Positions 35,374 to 44,452 of a DNA stretch of 64,000 nucleotides are shown in pieces. Source of the stretch: Hyphomicrobiales bacterium (lineage in GTDB: Bacteria > Pseudomonadota > Alphaproteobacteria > Rhizobiales > Methyloligellaceae). Made by a program: the position numbers and the translations under genes. Numbering within the stretch: position 1 is the stretch's first letter; every line of letters begins with the position of its first letter. The stretch covers positions 36,712 to 100,711 of the forward strand of contig JAJFHQ010000027.1 of the NCBI GenBank assembly GCA_021775525.1. Reading direction: 5' to 3'. A model generated the notes under the pieces. That model was not told the DNA's origin and made no database searches. It saw only the letters and a list, made by a program, of their open reading frames with translations.

Positions 35374-35405
35374 GCGGCCGCGGCGGGGAGGGTCGCCGCG
35401 GCCGC
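35374..35405 (-). terminator. Strong hairpin after capsid gene
   Basis: A 12-base perfect GC stem (GCGGCCGCGGCG / CGCCGCGGCCGC) with an eight-base loop. On the minus strand it is followed by ACTTTTCT. It has the form of a Rho-independent terminator directly after the capsid gene, and could limit expression of downstream genes relative to capsid. Confidence 0.65.
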
Positions 35406-35597
35406 TGCCTGGCCAGGCTTACAGGGTCGGTTTAGGACACTCCGAACTTGAGCAGCTTCAGCGCATCAAAGTCCTGGATGCCGCCGCCGACCCGTTTGGT
35501 GGTGTAGAAAAGGACGTAAGGCTTGGCGGAATAGGGGTCACGCAGCACGCGCAGGCCCACGCGGTCGACAATCAGGTAGCCGCGCTGGAAATCGCCA

Positions 35598-35679
35598 AAG
35601 CAAATCGAAAAACTGTCAGAGCCGATGTCCGGCATGTCTTCCGATTCTGCAATCCTGAAATTCATCAGGGTCGGCTCCG
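35598..35679. repeat. 82 bp inverted repeat, arm A (inside capsid 3' part)
   Basis: Arm A lies in its natural place and encodes capsid residues around LMNFRIAESEDMPDIG. It is perfectly identical, base for base, to the reverse complement of 36310-36391. The 17 bases on its left flank (35581-35597) also match the portal gene next to arm B at 15 of 17 positions. Confidence 0.92.
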
Positions 35680-36038
35680 CCCCTGCCCGCTCGCCCGGCT
35701 GCCAGATGTAATTGCCATCGGCATCCTTGATCTTGCGGATCTCGGCCTGGGTGGCGCGGTTCATGACCCACCAGCCATTGCCGCGATAGCCGGACTTGGC
35801 CGCGTAAATCAGATCAATCAGATTGTCTGACGGATTGCTCGCGTCAAACCCGCCATCAACGCCGGTGGCGATATAGCCGACATTGCCATGAGACCAGGAG
35901 CCGTTGGCCACCTTGGTGTAATCCAGAAAGCCCTTGGGCTGGTTGGCGCCGTCGCCGACGACGAAGGCTGAGCCTTCCTGCTCGGCAAACGCAATGCGGA
36001 TTTCCTCCGCCAGCCACTCGTCTATATTGACCGCTGAA

Positions 36039-37271
36039 TCATCCAGCAGCGACTGGGTCGCAGACGGCATGGCGTAAAGCTCCATGGTGGGGAAGGTCAG
36101 CTCGGCCAGCGTCGGAGAGGTTGTCTCGGGCCGCGCCGCCGTTTCGCCAACCCAGCCCGCACCAGGGCCGGCAATGGAGAACGGCTTCTTGAAGGTGGTG
36201 GCGGAAACCTGCCGCACGGACGCAATCGCGCGGATGGGCGAGATGTCTTTTAAGGACCGCATCACCGTCGCCTCGGTTTCGTCCGGCACCAGATAGCCGC
36301 CGTCCGGGTCGGAGCCGACCCTGATGAATTTCAGGATTGCAGAATCGGAAGACATGCCGGACATCGGCTCTGACAGTTTTTCGATTTGCTTGGGCGATTT
36401 CCCGCGCGGCGACATATTTGGTTTGAATAAAATCCATATCCTTCGGAGAGAGGCTCATGGCCTTCCAGTCGAGCCCGCCCTCCAAGAGCAGTGGCCGCCC
36501 GGCATTCGCGCTGCCCTGAAAACCGCTTTCGAGCTCTTCCTTGAGGCGGTCATATTGCTCTCCCGTCAGCGCGCCGTCCTTGCCCTGATAGACGAGCGCG
36601 CCGGAGGGCCGCGCGGAATTGTCTAGCAGCGCTTTGTTCCACGCGCCGGACGCGTTGTGAATATCCACAGCGGTGGCGGCTGCTTCCAGGGGGCTCAGAT
36701 CGTAATGGTCATTGTCTGGATGGAACAGGCTCATATGCAGGATGGGCCGCACACCCCGCTCCACATCCTGGGGGAAGCGCACGCTTTCACCTGACGCTGT
36801 GTATTCATACCCTTCAGGCCAGCCATCAGGGCCCGGGATGACCTTCATACGGTCTGGTCTTAAAGCGTGAAGCTCGCGCACGGTGCCTGAAACAGAGACC
36901 GCCTCCATGTAGGCATTGCCCGACACGAGCAGGAAGCCGTACCAGGCTTCAAACAAATCCGGCGCGCACTGGGTGGCGTTGGGCTGGGCAAGAAGCTTCA
37001 ACAGCGGATGCGCTTCTCGCGCCTCGCCATCTTCAAAGGCAAGCAGTTGAACAGACCCTGCGGCTTCCGCAATCATCCGCACGCAGCGATAGACGACCGC
37101 ATTTTTCGTAAACCCTTCACGGGCGAGATCGGTATAGTTGCGCGGCGTCCAGACGGGCGCGCCATGGGTGTGCAGCGCGATCAGCGAACCCGTCCGGCTC
37201 GCCTTTTCCTCGCGCTCTATTCCACCTTCCGCAGGCGTCAGAAACTGCGCAATCGCGTCGCGTAAGGCCAT
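36039..37271 (-). pseudogene. GTA portal protein (g3-like), C-terminus lost
   Basis: Residues 1-~293 are a normal HK97-family portal: LHTHGAPVWTPRNYTDLAREGF, FEAWYGFLLVSGNAYMEAV, HPDNDHYDLSPLEAAATAVDIH, DFIQTKYVAAREIAQ. At 36391 the frame runs into antisense capsid DNA and then into the capsid gene in the wrong register, so the last ~117 residues are nonsense. About 100 residues of portal, including the usual continuation after AREIAQ, are gone. The ATG is well supported (AGAGGG five bases upstream). It lies 27 bases after the terminase stop. Confidence 0.85.
36310..36391. repeat. 82 bp inverted repeat, arm B (portal/capsid junction)
   Basis: Reverse-complement copy of 35598-35679 lying exactly where the portal sequence stops and the capsid sequence resumes. 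The portal side enters at the shared sequence GGAAATCGCC plus AAGC; the capsid side leaves at the shared TCGGCTCCG. Both joints therefore carry short homology, as expected from template switching. The spacer between the arms is 630 bases. Confidence 0.92.
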
Positions 37272-37298
37272 TCAATCCCTCTTGAATAATGTTTTAAT

Positions 37299-38618
37299 TC
37301 AAAGTCTTCGCACGCGCGGGTTCATATTCTCCCGCAGCATCAGTTCGCTCAAAGCCCACACCAGAGCATCAACCCGGTCCGGGCTTGAACCGCTCGAGAG
37401 ACCATCGCGGCCAAAGTCCGCCATCTGGTCTTCCAGCTCCGGAAAGGCGCCAACATGGGTGACCCGGCCCTGCTCGTAGGGTGCGGCGACCGGCTCCGCG
37501 CGCAGCCACTTGCCCCTGGTCGCGCGCACCATGCGGACAGGAACCGAGCTATCGACCTGCGCGATCATGGCCGTGACCAGTTCGCCACCCTGATTAACCT
37601 CCGCCACCACACGATCAGCCCCTGCCCTGTGATAGGCAGCAACGACCGCCAGCGCCCATTGAGTGGGAGCCGCCTGTTCCACTGTCGCATCGCGGATCAC
37701 ATGGGCACGGCCGTCCGAGGCCAGCCCGGCAACAACGATGCCGCAGGCGTCAGACCGCTTGCCGCTGGTGACCGGCGGGTCGACCGCAACGACGATGCGT
37801 TCCAAAGGTGGATGCGTGTTGACGCGGCACTGCTCGATCAGCGCGCGCGGCCAGAGCGCGTCCGGCCTGTCTTCCAGAATTTCGGCATCTAGTTCCTGGC
37901 GTCCAAGGCGCGTGCCCTTGTATCGTGCAACGACCGTTTCAAGAAACGCCGGCGCCAGATTGGCCGCGTTCCTGGCCGTAGCTGCGCGCGTCACGACGCA
38001 TGAGTCATCTTTCAGCAAACGTTTCAGAAGCGGAATGGGCCGCGGCGTGGTCGTCACAACCTGGCGGGGTTTGCTTCCCAATCGAAGGCCGAATTGCAAC
38101 ATATCAAAAGATTCATCTACATGCCGCCATTTGGCAACTTCATCACACCAGGCATGGCTGAACTGTGGACCACGCAAACTCTCAGGATCTTCAGCAGAAT
38201 AGACCTGCGCTATCGCTCCATTTTTCCAGGTGATTTGTTTTTTCGAGGATTCAAATTTTGGCCGTTCATGCGCCGAATGGACACTCAACAGACCTGAAAT
38301 CCCCTCGATCATGATAGAGCGGACATCGCTCAATGTTTCGCCGATCAGGGCGATGCGCGCATCCGCATGTTCCAGCGCAACAGCCCTCACCCATTCCGCA
38401 CCGGCCCGGGTCTTGCCCGCACCACGGCCTCCAAGAACGAGCCACGTTAGCCAATTTCCACTTGGAGGGAGTTGATCCTCGCGCGCCCACAATTCCCAAT
38501 CATTCAGGAGCCGCTCGATGATTTCAGATTCAAAGTCTGCGAGATAGGCCTCAGTTTTCTCCCGCCTTGAGCATTCTCTCAAGGCGCTCAGCAATGCCCT
38601 GGCGGAAGCGGTCCGCAT
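37299..38618 (-). CDS. GTA terminase large subunit (g2-like)
   Basis: DNA-packaging motor. The ATPase has Walker A LGGRGAGKTRAGAEW and Walker B FSHAWCDEVAKW, with coupling motif VVTTTPRP. The nuclease half shows VAVDPPVTSG...DACGIVVAG and ends with SSPDRVDALVWALSEL, carrying the usual RNase H-fold acidic residues. ATG 38618 has GGAG four bases upstream; an ATG at 38654 without SD is also in frame. The gene overlaps the small-subunit gene by 68 bases. The reading frame is intact, unlike its downstream neighbours. Confidence 0.9.
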   Translation of the reverse strand: MRTASARALLSALRECSRREKTEAYLADFESEIIERLLNDWELWAREDQLPPSGNWLTWLVLGGRGAGKTRAGAEWVRAVALEHADARIALIGETLSDVRSIMIEGISGLLSVHSAHERPKFESSKKQITWKNGAIAQVYSAEDPESLRGPQFSHAWCDEVAKWRHVDESFDMLQFGLRLGSKPRQVVTTTPRPIPLLKRLLKDDSCVVTRAATARNAANLAPAFLETVVARYKGTRLGRQELDAEILEDRPDALWPRALIEQCRVNTHPPLERIVVAVDPPVTSGKRSDACGIVVAGLASDGRAHVIRDATVEQAAPTQWALAVVAAYHRAGADRVVAEVNQGGELVTAMIAQVDSSVPVRMVRATRGKWLRAEPVAAPYEQGRVTHVGAFPELEDQMADFGRDGLSSGSSPDRVDALVWALSELMLRENMNPRVRRL

Positions 38619-38952
38619 CGATCTCCTTCGCCTCTTGGGCCAACTCTCCCTCATGTGATTTCGTGTCAGCCGCCCCCTCCAGTTCAGTTATTTTTTCATA
38701 GAGCTTGGCCAGCGTGGTCAAGGTCCGGGCATCGCGCTCACACTCTGCGGCACTCATGTGACTACCCTCATCCTGCAAGGCCATCCCGATCCTGGTTTCA
38801 ATTTCCCGCATCTTCCGGTCCAGCGCTGCATAGAGCCGAGCGATGATGTCTGTGCCACATGTCGTGCCTGCAGCATCGTCCTCATCGCTCACGCGCGGGT
38901 CCTGTTCAAGAATTTCAAATGTCTGGGTGATTTCGTGACCGCCGCGCTCCAT
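38551..38952 (-). CDS. GTA terminase small subunit-like protein (g1-like)
   Basis: 133-residue helical protein just before and overlapping the large terminase gene, the position of RcGTA g1 (TerS). Long helices are visible (IIARLYAALDRKMREIETRIGMAL, CERDARTLTTLAKLYEKITEL) and the C-terminus RFRQGIAERLERMLKAGEN is basic/helical. Assignment rests on position, size and helical pattern more than on strong motifs. Confidence 0.65.
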   Translation of the reverse strand: MERGGHEITQTFEILEQDPRVSDEDDAAGTTCGTDIIARLYAALDRKMREIETRIGMALQDEGSHMSAAECERDARTLTTLAKLYEKITELEGAADTKSHEGELAQEAKEIDADRFRQGIAERLERMLKAGEN

Positions 38953-39123
38953 TCGCGCAACTGTCGAACTGTAGAGGGAACATACCTAAGCAGCGTTACG
39001 CTGTAAAGGATTATTTTCCTATTTCCTGAAAATAATCTTGTTTGTCATATTTTATGATTATATTTCAATATGTTGATTTTTGAAAAAAAGCAACATGGGT
39101 AACAAATATGCACGTATGACAGG

Positions 39124-39660
39124 CTATTCTCCAGTGAGAATACGCTTAATCGAAGGATCCTTGACGACAAAACGGATCATTTTCCCCTCCGGAACGCCCT
39201 CCTCGCTTGTTGCCCAGGGGCGCACAGAAATTCCAGCTTCGTGAACGCTGTCCGGATTGCCTGAGACAAGCGGGTGCCACCAGTGGAGATCCTTGCCCTC
39301 GGCGACCAGCCGGTAAGCGCAACTGTGCGGCAGCCAGTCGAGCGCCTTGACCGAGGTGGGTGAAATAACGACACAATCATGGACGCGTTCATGCCGGTTG
39401 GGATAATCGGTGCATTTGCAGGCACCTATATCCAGAAGCTTACAAGCCAGGCGCGTGTGCAGGAGTTCCTCCGTGTCCTCATCCTCAAGCTTGATAAGGC
39501 AACACTGGCCGCAGCCATCGCAAAGCGACTCCCATTCCTCCTGGCTCATGTCGCACAGAGACTTGTCGCGCCAGAATGGATAGCCCTTCTCGTTCAAGTC
39601 ACAACTCCCTGCTTGTGCTCGCCATGGATTTGCCTGAAAATCTGGTATAAATCTTACCAC
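39124..39660 (-). CDS. YcgN/UPF0260 family cysteine-cluster protein
   Basis: 178 residues with a CxxCxxxCC-type cluster: [22 protein letters not shown], and further cysteines in [20 protein letters not shown] and [10 protein letters not shown]. This is the UPF0260 pattern; the protein probably binds zinc or an iron-sulfur centre, function unknown. It starts at GTG, 19 bases from the divergent PBP gene start. The 171 bases towards the GTA cluster are AT-rich and hold no gene. Confidence 0.85.
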   Translation of the reverse strand: MVRFIPDFQANPWRAQAGSCDLNEKGYPFWRDKSLCDMSQEEWESLCDGCGQCCLIKLEDEDTEELLHTRLACKLLDIGACKCTDYPNRHERVHDCVVISPTSVKALDWLPHSCAYRLVAEGKDLHWWHPLVSGNPDSVHEAGISVRPWATSEEGVPEGKMIRFVVKDPSIKRILTGE

Positions 39661-39679
39661 CCTTAATCACAATTGCCGG

Positions 39680-41929
39680 ATGGATTCGTTTGTCCACCGG
39701 CACAACATCTGCGGGTTCTTAGTGCGCGACTGGATATTCAAGGCAACGGGCAGGAAAAAGCGGTTCAACTGGCTTGCGCTTGATTCCTCGATCGATGCCG
39801 GCCTGTTTGGAACATGGGCCGGTTTTCGTGACTGGTGGAGTTCCTATTCCAGCTTCTTCGCGCGCTTCAGGCTTTCCGGTTACCGGCAGTTTCTGAACGA
39901 GGTCGTCTCGGAATCAGCCACCATGGGCACCGGTGCTCTTGTCGTTATGCTTGCCTTTGCCATTCCAGCATTCGAGGAAACGCGCACCGCCTGGCAAACG
40001 GCCGGCAAGTTCAGTGTCACATTCCTCGATCGGTACGGTAACGAGATCGGCAAGCGCGGAATTCTCCATTCCGACGCGGTGCCACTCGATGAAATCCCCG
40101 ATCATATGATCAAGGCAACGCTGGCAACAGAGGACCGCCGTTTCTTCAACCATTTCGGCATCGATTTCCTGGGAACCTTCCGCGCCCTGGTTGAAAACAT
40201 CCGGGCCGCTGACGTGGTTCAAGGCGGCAGTTCAATTACGCAGCAGCTGGCGAAAAATCTGTTTCTCTCGCCCGAGCGCTCCTTGAAACGCAAGATCAAC
40301 GAGGCCTTCCTCGCTATTTGGCTGGAGGCACGCCTCTCAAAACGGGAAATCCTGAAACTCTATCTTGACCGCGCCTATATGGGTGGTGGCGCCTTCGGGG
40401 TTGAAGCCGCGACCAAATTCTATTTCGGAAAATCCGTGCGCGAGGTCACTCTTGCAGAAGCCGCCATGCTCGCCGGGTTGTTCAAAGCACCCACACGCTA
40501 TGCCCCGCATCTGGATCTGCCAGCCTCACGGGCACGGGCCAACGAAATCCTGACCAACATGGTTCAAGCGGGATATCTCACTGAGGGCCAGGTTCATGGT
40601 GCCCGGCTCAATCCTGCCGAGATCATCGACCGCAGTGATTTCTACAGCCCGGACTGGTTCCTGGATTATGCCTTTGAGCAGGTTCAGGAGATCATGCGTG
40701 ATCGCGGAGAGTTTGTCCTCACTGCCCATACGACTGTAGATGTCGGCCTGCAAAAAGCAGGCGAGGCTGCAGTTCAGAATATTTTGAGAACCCACGGGCG
40801 GGCTCGGCGCGCGGGTCAAGGTGCCCTGGTGGCGATGGAAACAGATGGGGCAGTTCGTACGCTGGTCGGTGGCAAGGACTATGGCGAAAGCCAGTTCAAC
40901 CGTGCCAGCCACGCATACCGCCAGCCCGGCTCATCATTCAAACCCTATGTGTATCTGACAGCGCTGGAAAATGGGTACACACCCGAATCAACGGTCGTTG
41001 ATGGATATGTTTCCTGTGGACGCTGGTCACCGCGAAACTACTCAGGCGGTTATCGCGGTGCGATGCCAATGAAACACGCGCTTATGCGCTCCCTGAACAC
41101 CGTGGCCGTTAGACTGTCGCTTGACGTCGGTCGGGAAAAGGTGCTCGCCAACGTTCACAAGATTGGCCACACCCATATAAAGAAGACATGCTCAATGGCA
41201 CTGGGTGATACCGGCCTGACCCTGGTTGCCCACACCGGGGGTTATGCGGTCTTCGCCAATGGCGGCATGTCCGTTAAACCCTATGCCATCGAGGAAATAC
41301 GAAATTCTCATGGCAAGCTTCTCTATGTTCGTGAACGCGATGCACCCAAGCCACGCCGCATTTTCGAGCTGAAAAAGATCGAACAACTCAACTCGATGCT
41401 GGCACTCGTTGTGGCAAGCGGCACTGCGCGTCGGGCCCAACTCCCCTTTACTCATGCAGTCGGCAAGACCGGAACCAGCTCGGCCTGGCGCGATGGCTGG
41501 TTCATGGGGTTTACGGGTCAGTATGTGGCCGGCACCTGGTTTGGCAACGATAACTACTCACCAACGGCACGCGTGACTGGGGGCAATCTCCCGGCCATGG
41601 CATGGAAAGAATTCATGATGTTTGCCCACGCCACCTATAATATCCCAAAAATTCCTGGAGTGCCGGTGCATCCAGCCCAGATGGCTGAGCAGCAACGCGT
41701 TGCAGCCCTGAGACAGGTAGATGCCACGCTGGGCCGCATCTCTCCCACATTTCAACGAATACCACCCGAAACGCGAAAAGCTCTTAAGGCACTCAGCACG
41801 TTGCTCAAGAACTCCGCGCAGTCTCCGCTGTCTCAGGAAAACCAGACACAAGGCCAGACAACACCGCCAACCAAGCCGGCTTCGCAAGGCACGGATAACC
41901 CGGGACAGCGCGCAAGCCTGCGGCAATAA
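39680..41929 (+). CDS. Penicillin-binding protein 1A family (class A transglycosylase/transpeptidase)
   Basis: Bifunctional peptidoglycan synthase of 749 residues. After a ~90-residue cytoplasmic part and one membrane helix (~78-95), the glycosyltransferase domain shows EDRRFFNHFGID (catalytic Glu), GGSSITQQLAKNLFL and RKINEAFLAIWLE. The transpeptidase domain has SSFK (Ser418-Lys421), SLN (in MRSLNTVAVR) and KTGTSS. The cytoplasmic N-terminus is longer than in E. coli PBP1a. Two envelope genes follow closely. Confidence 0.9.
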   Translation: MDSFVHRHNICGFLVRDWIFKATGRKKRFNWLALDSSIDAGLFGTWAGFRDWWSSYSSFFARFRLSGYRQFLNEVVSESATMGTGALVVMLAFAIPAFEETRTAWQTAGKFSVTFLDRYGNEIGKRGILHSDAVPLDEIPDHMIKATLATEDRRFFNHFGIDFLGTFRALVENIRAADVVQGGSSITQQLAKNLFLSPERSLKRKINEAFLAIWLEARLSKREILKLYLDRAYMGGGAFGVEAATKFYFGKSVREVTLAEAAMLAGLFKAPTRYAPHLDLPASRARANEILTNMVQAGYLTEGQVHGARLNPAEIIDRSDFYSPDWFLDYAFEQVQEIMRDRGEFVLTAHTTVDVGLQKAGEAAVQNILRTHGRARRAGQGALVAMETDGAVRTLVGGKDYGESQFNRASHAYRQPGSSFKPYVYLTALENGYTPESTVVDGYVSCGRWSPRNYSGGYRGAMPMKHALMRSLNTVAVRLSLDVGREKVLANVHKIGHTHIKKTCSMALGDTGLTLVAHTGGYAVFANGGMSVKPYAIEEIRNSHGKLLYVRERDAPKPRRIFELKKIEQLNSMLALVVASGTARRAQLPFTHAVGKTGTSSAWRDGWFMGFTGQYVAGTWFGNDNYSPTARVTGGNLPAMAWKEFMMFAHATYNIPKIPGVPVHPAQMAEQQRVAALRQVDATLGRISPTFQRIPPETRKALKALSTLLKNSAQSPLSQENQTQGQTTPPTKPASQGTDNPGQRASLRQ

Positions 41930-41931
41930 CA

Positions 41932-42516
41932 GTGCGTTTGCTCCTGAATCTTCTGTTCATCTTTATCTCCGCCCTCGTCCTGGGTCTCGGCTCCGCGTGG
42001 TACATGATTGAGGAAGGCTCGGCACTGACAACGAGCCATGTCGGCCCCTGGTCGGTTTGGCGATCAGCTGGAAAGCCGGATGCAGACCCTTATACCAAGG
42101 CACATATGGCACGCGCCGGACGCCTGCCAATCACCGCGACGAGTGCGCTATACTTTTTTGCCAGTGGCGACGAAAAGGGAAATACCCTTTTGGCAAAATG
42201 CGAATATGTGGTTGAGGGACGACCACTCAATGCAGCCTGGTGGAGTCTCGCCATCTATGACGGGACGGGACGGCTCATTCCCAATAAAGCCGGACGATAC
42301 TCTTTTAACAGAACCGATGTAGCACGCCGGGCCGACGGGTCGTTTCGCGTTGTCCTGGCACGCAACGCACGCCCCGGGAACTGGTTGCCTACGTCGGATC
42401 AGGGGAGCTTGAAACTGGTGCTGCGCGCTTATGACCTGCGCGATGCTGACAGCGTGCTTGACAAGGCAGCAGCCGAACGGGGCCTGCCAACTATCCGCAA
42501 GGTTGTATGCCGATGA
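41932..42516 (+). CDS. DUF1214 domain protein, membrane anchored
   Basis: GTG start two bases after the PBP stop. N-terminal anchor (LLLNLLFIFISALVLGLGSAWYMI), then a DUF1214 beta domain: GPWSVWRSAGKPDADPYTKAHMAR at ~42-65, and WWSLAIYDGTGRLIPNKAGRYSFNRTDV, a stretch typical of the family. Commonly paired with DUF1254 in this order of bacteria. Function unknown. Confidence 0.85.
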   Translation: MRLLLNLLFIFISALVLGLGSAWYMIEEGSALTTSHVGPWSVWRSAGKPDADPYTKAHMARAGRLPITATSALYFFASGDEKGNTLLAKCEYVVEGRPLNAAWWSLAIYDGTGRLIPNKAGRYSFNRTDVARRADGSFRVVLARNARPGNWLPTSDQGSLKLVLRAYDLRDADSVLDKAAAERGLPTIRKVVCR

Positions 42517-43082
42517 GAACAGTTATTGTCAGCGCATTGGGCATTGCCCTGCTTGCCTCACTCATCCACATCTCGGTAGTGCTGAGCCTGCCATATCTTG
42601 CACCCAAGAACGCCTGGGCACGAGTTTCGGCATTGTCAGAAGCCAACCAGATGGTGGTCTTGCCTGCAGCCAGCCCTTCTCATCAAAGCCTTCCACTCAT
42701 GGCTTCTGATGTCCGTTATGGCATGTGCCGTTTCAATCTGGATAACGGACCTGTCAGACTCAGCACACAGATTCTTGACGATTTATGGTCGATCACTTTT
42801 TATACGCCCAGGGGTGAAAATTTTTATGCCATCAATGGCCGCGAACTTAAGCGGAGCCAGATCGAGATTATCATTTCCACTCAGAACGAGGTGGGCGTGA
42901 AGGCCGGCGCCAGTCTGCTCGACGAGATTGAGGACCTGGTTGTTGTCGATTCACCTGTGCGCGAAGGCATCGTTGTTATCCGCGCCCCCTTGCTGGGGCC
43001 GAGCTACGCAGCGCAGACCGAAGCCGCTTTGAAGCGCGGCGCATGTTCTAAGAATTTACCAGGGTCCGACTTCAACCGGTAA
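42513..43082 (+). CDS. DUF1254 domain protein, membrane anchored
   Basis: Signal anchor (VSALGIALLASLIHISVVLSL) then a DUF1254-type domain (MASDVRYGMCRFNLDNGPVRL, SITFYTPRGENFYAING, SPVREGIVVIRAPLLGPS). ATG 42513 overlaps the preceding stop (ATGA) and has AAGG ten bases upstream; an ATG two codons earlier is possible. With the PBP and DUF1214 genes it forms a three-gene envelope operon. Function unknown. Confidence 0.82.
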   Translation: MRTVIVSALGIALLASLIHISVVLSLPYLAPKNAWARVSALSEANQMVVLPAASPSHQSLPLMASDVRYGMCRFNLDNGPVRLSTQILDDLWSITFYTPRGENFYAINGRELKRSQIEIIISTQNEVGVKAGASLLDEIEDLVVVDSPVREGIVVIRAPLLGPSYAAQTEAALKRGACSKNLPGSDFNR

Positions 43083-43096
43083 AACGGCTGGATGGT

Positions 43097-43945
43097 CTAT
43101 TTGAAATGAGTGATCGGATGATCGGCGGGAGGTTGGCCGTAATACCTATCCCGATGCGTTGCAGGCGGCTGCCCATAGGGTAATTCTCGCAGAGAATTAA
43201 GTCGGTCAGTCAAACGGTCACCCCGGCTCAGGAGATCGCGTTCGTCCATTGGCGGGCGGGCATCACTGCGCGCCATTGCAGCATGGAAGAAATGTTCCAG
43301 TTCATATTTGATCGATCCTGCCCGGTCGCGCAAATGATCCAGCGAACCCCGGACTTCAACAACAACCACCTCTGGCTCGTGCACACGCACCTCCTCGATC
43401 GCATAGTGATACGCTTGGAGACGCCTGCCGAAATCCTCAAACACCGTTTGTATATAATCAAAATTTTCTTGCAGGCGCGCACGAGCCTGATCACGCTCCT
43501 TGGCACGAAGACCCCGGTCACGTTTCATCAAGGTGTCCAGCCTTTGACTGTCATTGACCAGGACCCGGTGGCCGTAATGACCGAATTGCGTCAGAGCCTG
43601 GTGGTCTGAATCAATTTCACGATCAATCAACAGCAGTGGGCTTTCAGTATTACGGGCCCGATACCCCGTCCCATAGCCATTCATTTGGGCATCAAAAGAG
43701 ATCTTCGAGGGTCTTATCTCACCTTGTGGGTTAGGACCGAGAGGGCGTCCCAACCGGTGACCCGCTTCACGCAACACGTTTTCATCTCGTGTGAATTCAG
43801 GCCAAGTCAGGCCCCTGGTCATGATGTTGGTGTTGAGCAGGACTTCATCTGTGGCCTTGGTGAAAGCTGTCGGGCGGGTGCGACCGAAATCACCTTCTGT
43901 TGCGCACGCGCTCAACAGCAGCGTGAGCAGAGCCGGTAAAATCAT
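43097..43945 (-). CDS. Hypothetical lipoprotein
   Basis: Lipobox LLSAC about 11 residues after the chosen ATG 43945, so a lipid-anchored envelope protein is likely. The frame is open to 44050 and the true start is unclear, because the short form has no positive charge before its hydrophobic core. The mature part is charged and helical (LMKRDRGLRAKERDQARARL, EVVVVEVRGSLDHLRDRAGS) and ends in a Pro/Tyr/Arg-rich tail with GQPPA twice. No family recognised. It is convergent with the DUF1254 gene. Confidence 0.65.
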   Translation of the reverse strand: MILPALLTLLLSACATEGDFGRTRPTAFTKATDEVLLNTNIMTRGLTWPEFTRDENVLREAGHRLGRPLGPNPQGEIRPSKISFDAQMNGYGTGYRARNTESPLLLIDREIDSDHQALTQFGHYGHRVLVNDSQRLDTLMKRDRGLRAKERDQARARLQENFDYIQTVFEDFGRRLQAYHYAIEEVRVHEPEVVVVEVRGSLDHLRDRAGSIKYELEHFFHAAMARSDARPPMDERDLLSRGDRLTDRLNSLRELPYGQPPATHRDRYYGQPPADHPITHFK

Positions 43946-44088
43946 AAGTTTTGCAATTGTTGTGGGAAGCGGCAAAAGTGAGGCCAGAGTGTACGACGCG
44001 TGGCGTATGGCAACGGCACAATGATTACACGGTACTAAAACTCGACTCATGTCACAAACTCACTACAGCGAAATGTTGGTTTGACCTG

Positions 44089-44298
44089 CTACGACTTTCT
44101 TCGGGCCGTCCGTTTGGCGCGTTTTTTAGTTTTCGGAGCAACGCATGGCGTTTCCGGCTCCTTGTGACGTTCGATCCTGACACCGGGAAAGATGATGATC
44201 TCTGCAGACCGGCCTTCCGGGTGTTTCACAGGCGGTGGGGCGGTGGCCTGTCCTGCCCTGTCGATTTCAGGTTGGCGGAATTCCAGGATCGTGACCAT
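44089..44298 (-). CDS. Conserved small protein with IIFPGVRIER motif
   Basis: 69 residues: an N-terminal MVTILEFRQPE, a Pro-rich linker, the core AEIIIFPGVRIERH, and a very basic C-terminus (KTKKRAKRTARRKS). I recall short Hyphomicrobiales proteins with this core, but no function is known. No membrane segment. It lies on the minus strand between the lipoprotein and DUF1491 genes. Confidence 0.6.
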   Translation of the reverse strand: MVTILEFRQPEIDRAGQATAPPPVKHPEGRSAEIIIFPGVRIERHKEPETPCVAPKTKKRAKRTARRKS

Positions 44299-44452
44299 TT
44301 CAGTGTCCTCTAGCCTTGCGGGTAACAGATGGGACTCTCCAATAGAGACGCGAAAACCGGTTACGCCGCTTCGATGCGAACGTTGGTCAATTAGGGCCTT
44401 CTTATGGTTAAGAAACTACTAACGGTCGTCAGTATATGGAACAGACGAATGC

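Larger units (their letters stand above)
35432..36415 (-). pseudogene. GTA major capsid protein (HK97 fold, g5-like), N-terminus replaced
   Basis: From about residue 36 onward the frame is a clear RcGTA-type capsid: SDPDGGYLVPDETEATV, GAGWVGETAARPETTSPTL, AMPSATQSLLDDSAVNIDEWLA, GDGANQPKGFL, and the C-terminus VLRDPYSAKPYVLFYTTKRVGGG...LKLLKFGVS. The first ~35 codons are not capsid. They are the antisense of codons further down the same gene (inverted repeat 36310-36391) preceded by a scrap of portal sequence. The natural N-terminal delta/scaffold region, cut by the prohead protease, is missing. No SD precedes the apparent ATG. Confidence 0.85.

Noticed and set aside
35360..35830. Plus-strand 156-codon frame over the capsid gene end
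   Set aside because: It is antisense to a strongly matching capsid sequence; its similarity to the tail of the portal frame is explained by the inverted repeat.
38953..39010. EcfG-type promoter (GGAAC ... CGTT) upstream of the GTA cluster
   Set aside because: The two elements are present as GGAAC and CGTT, but the spacing is 12 bases instead of 16-17.
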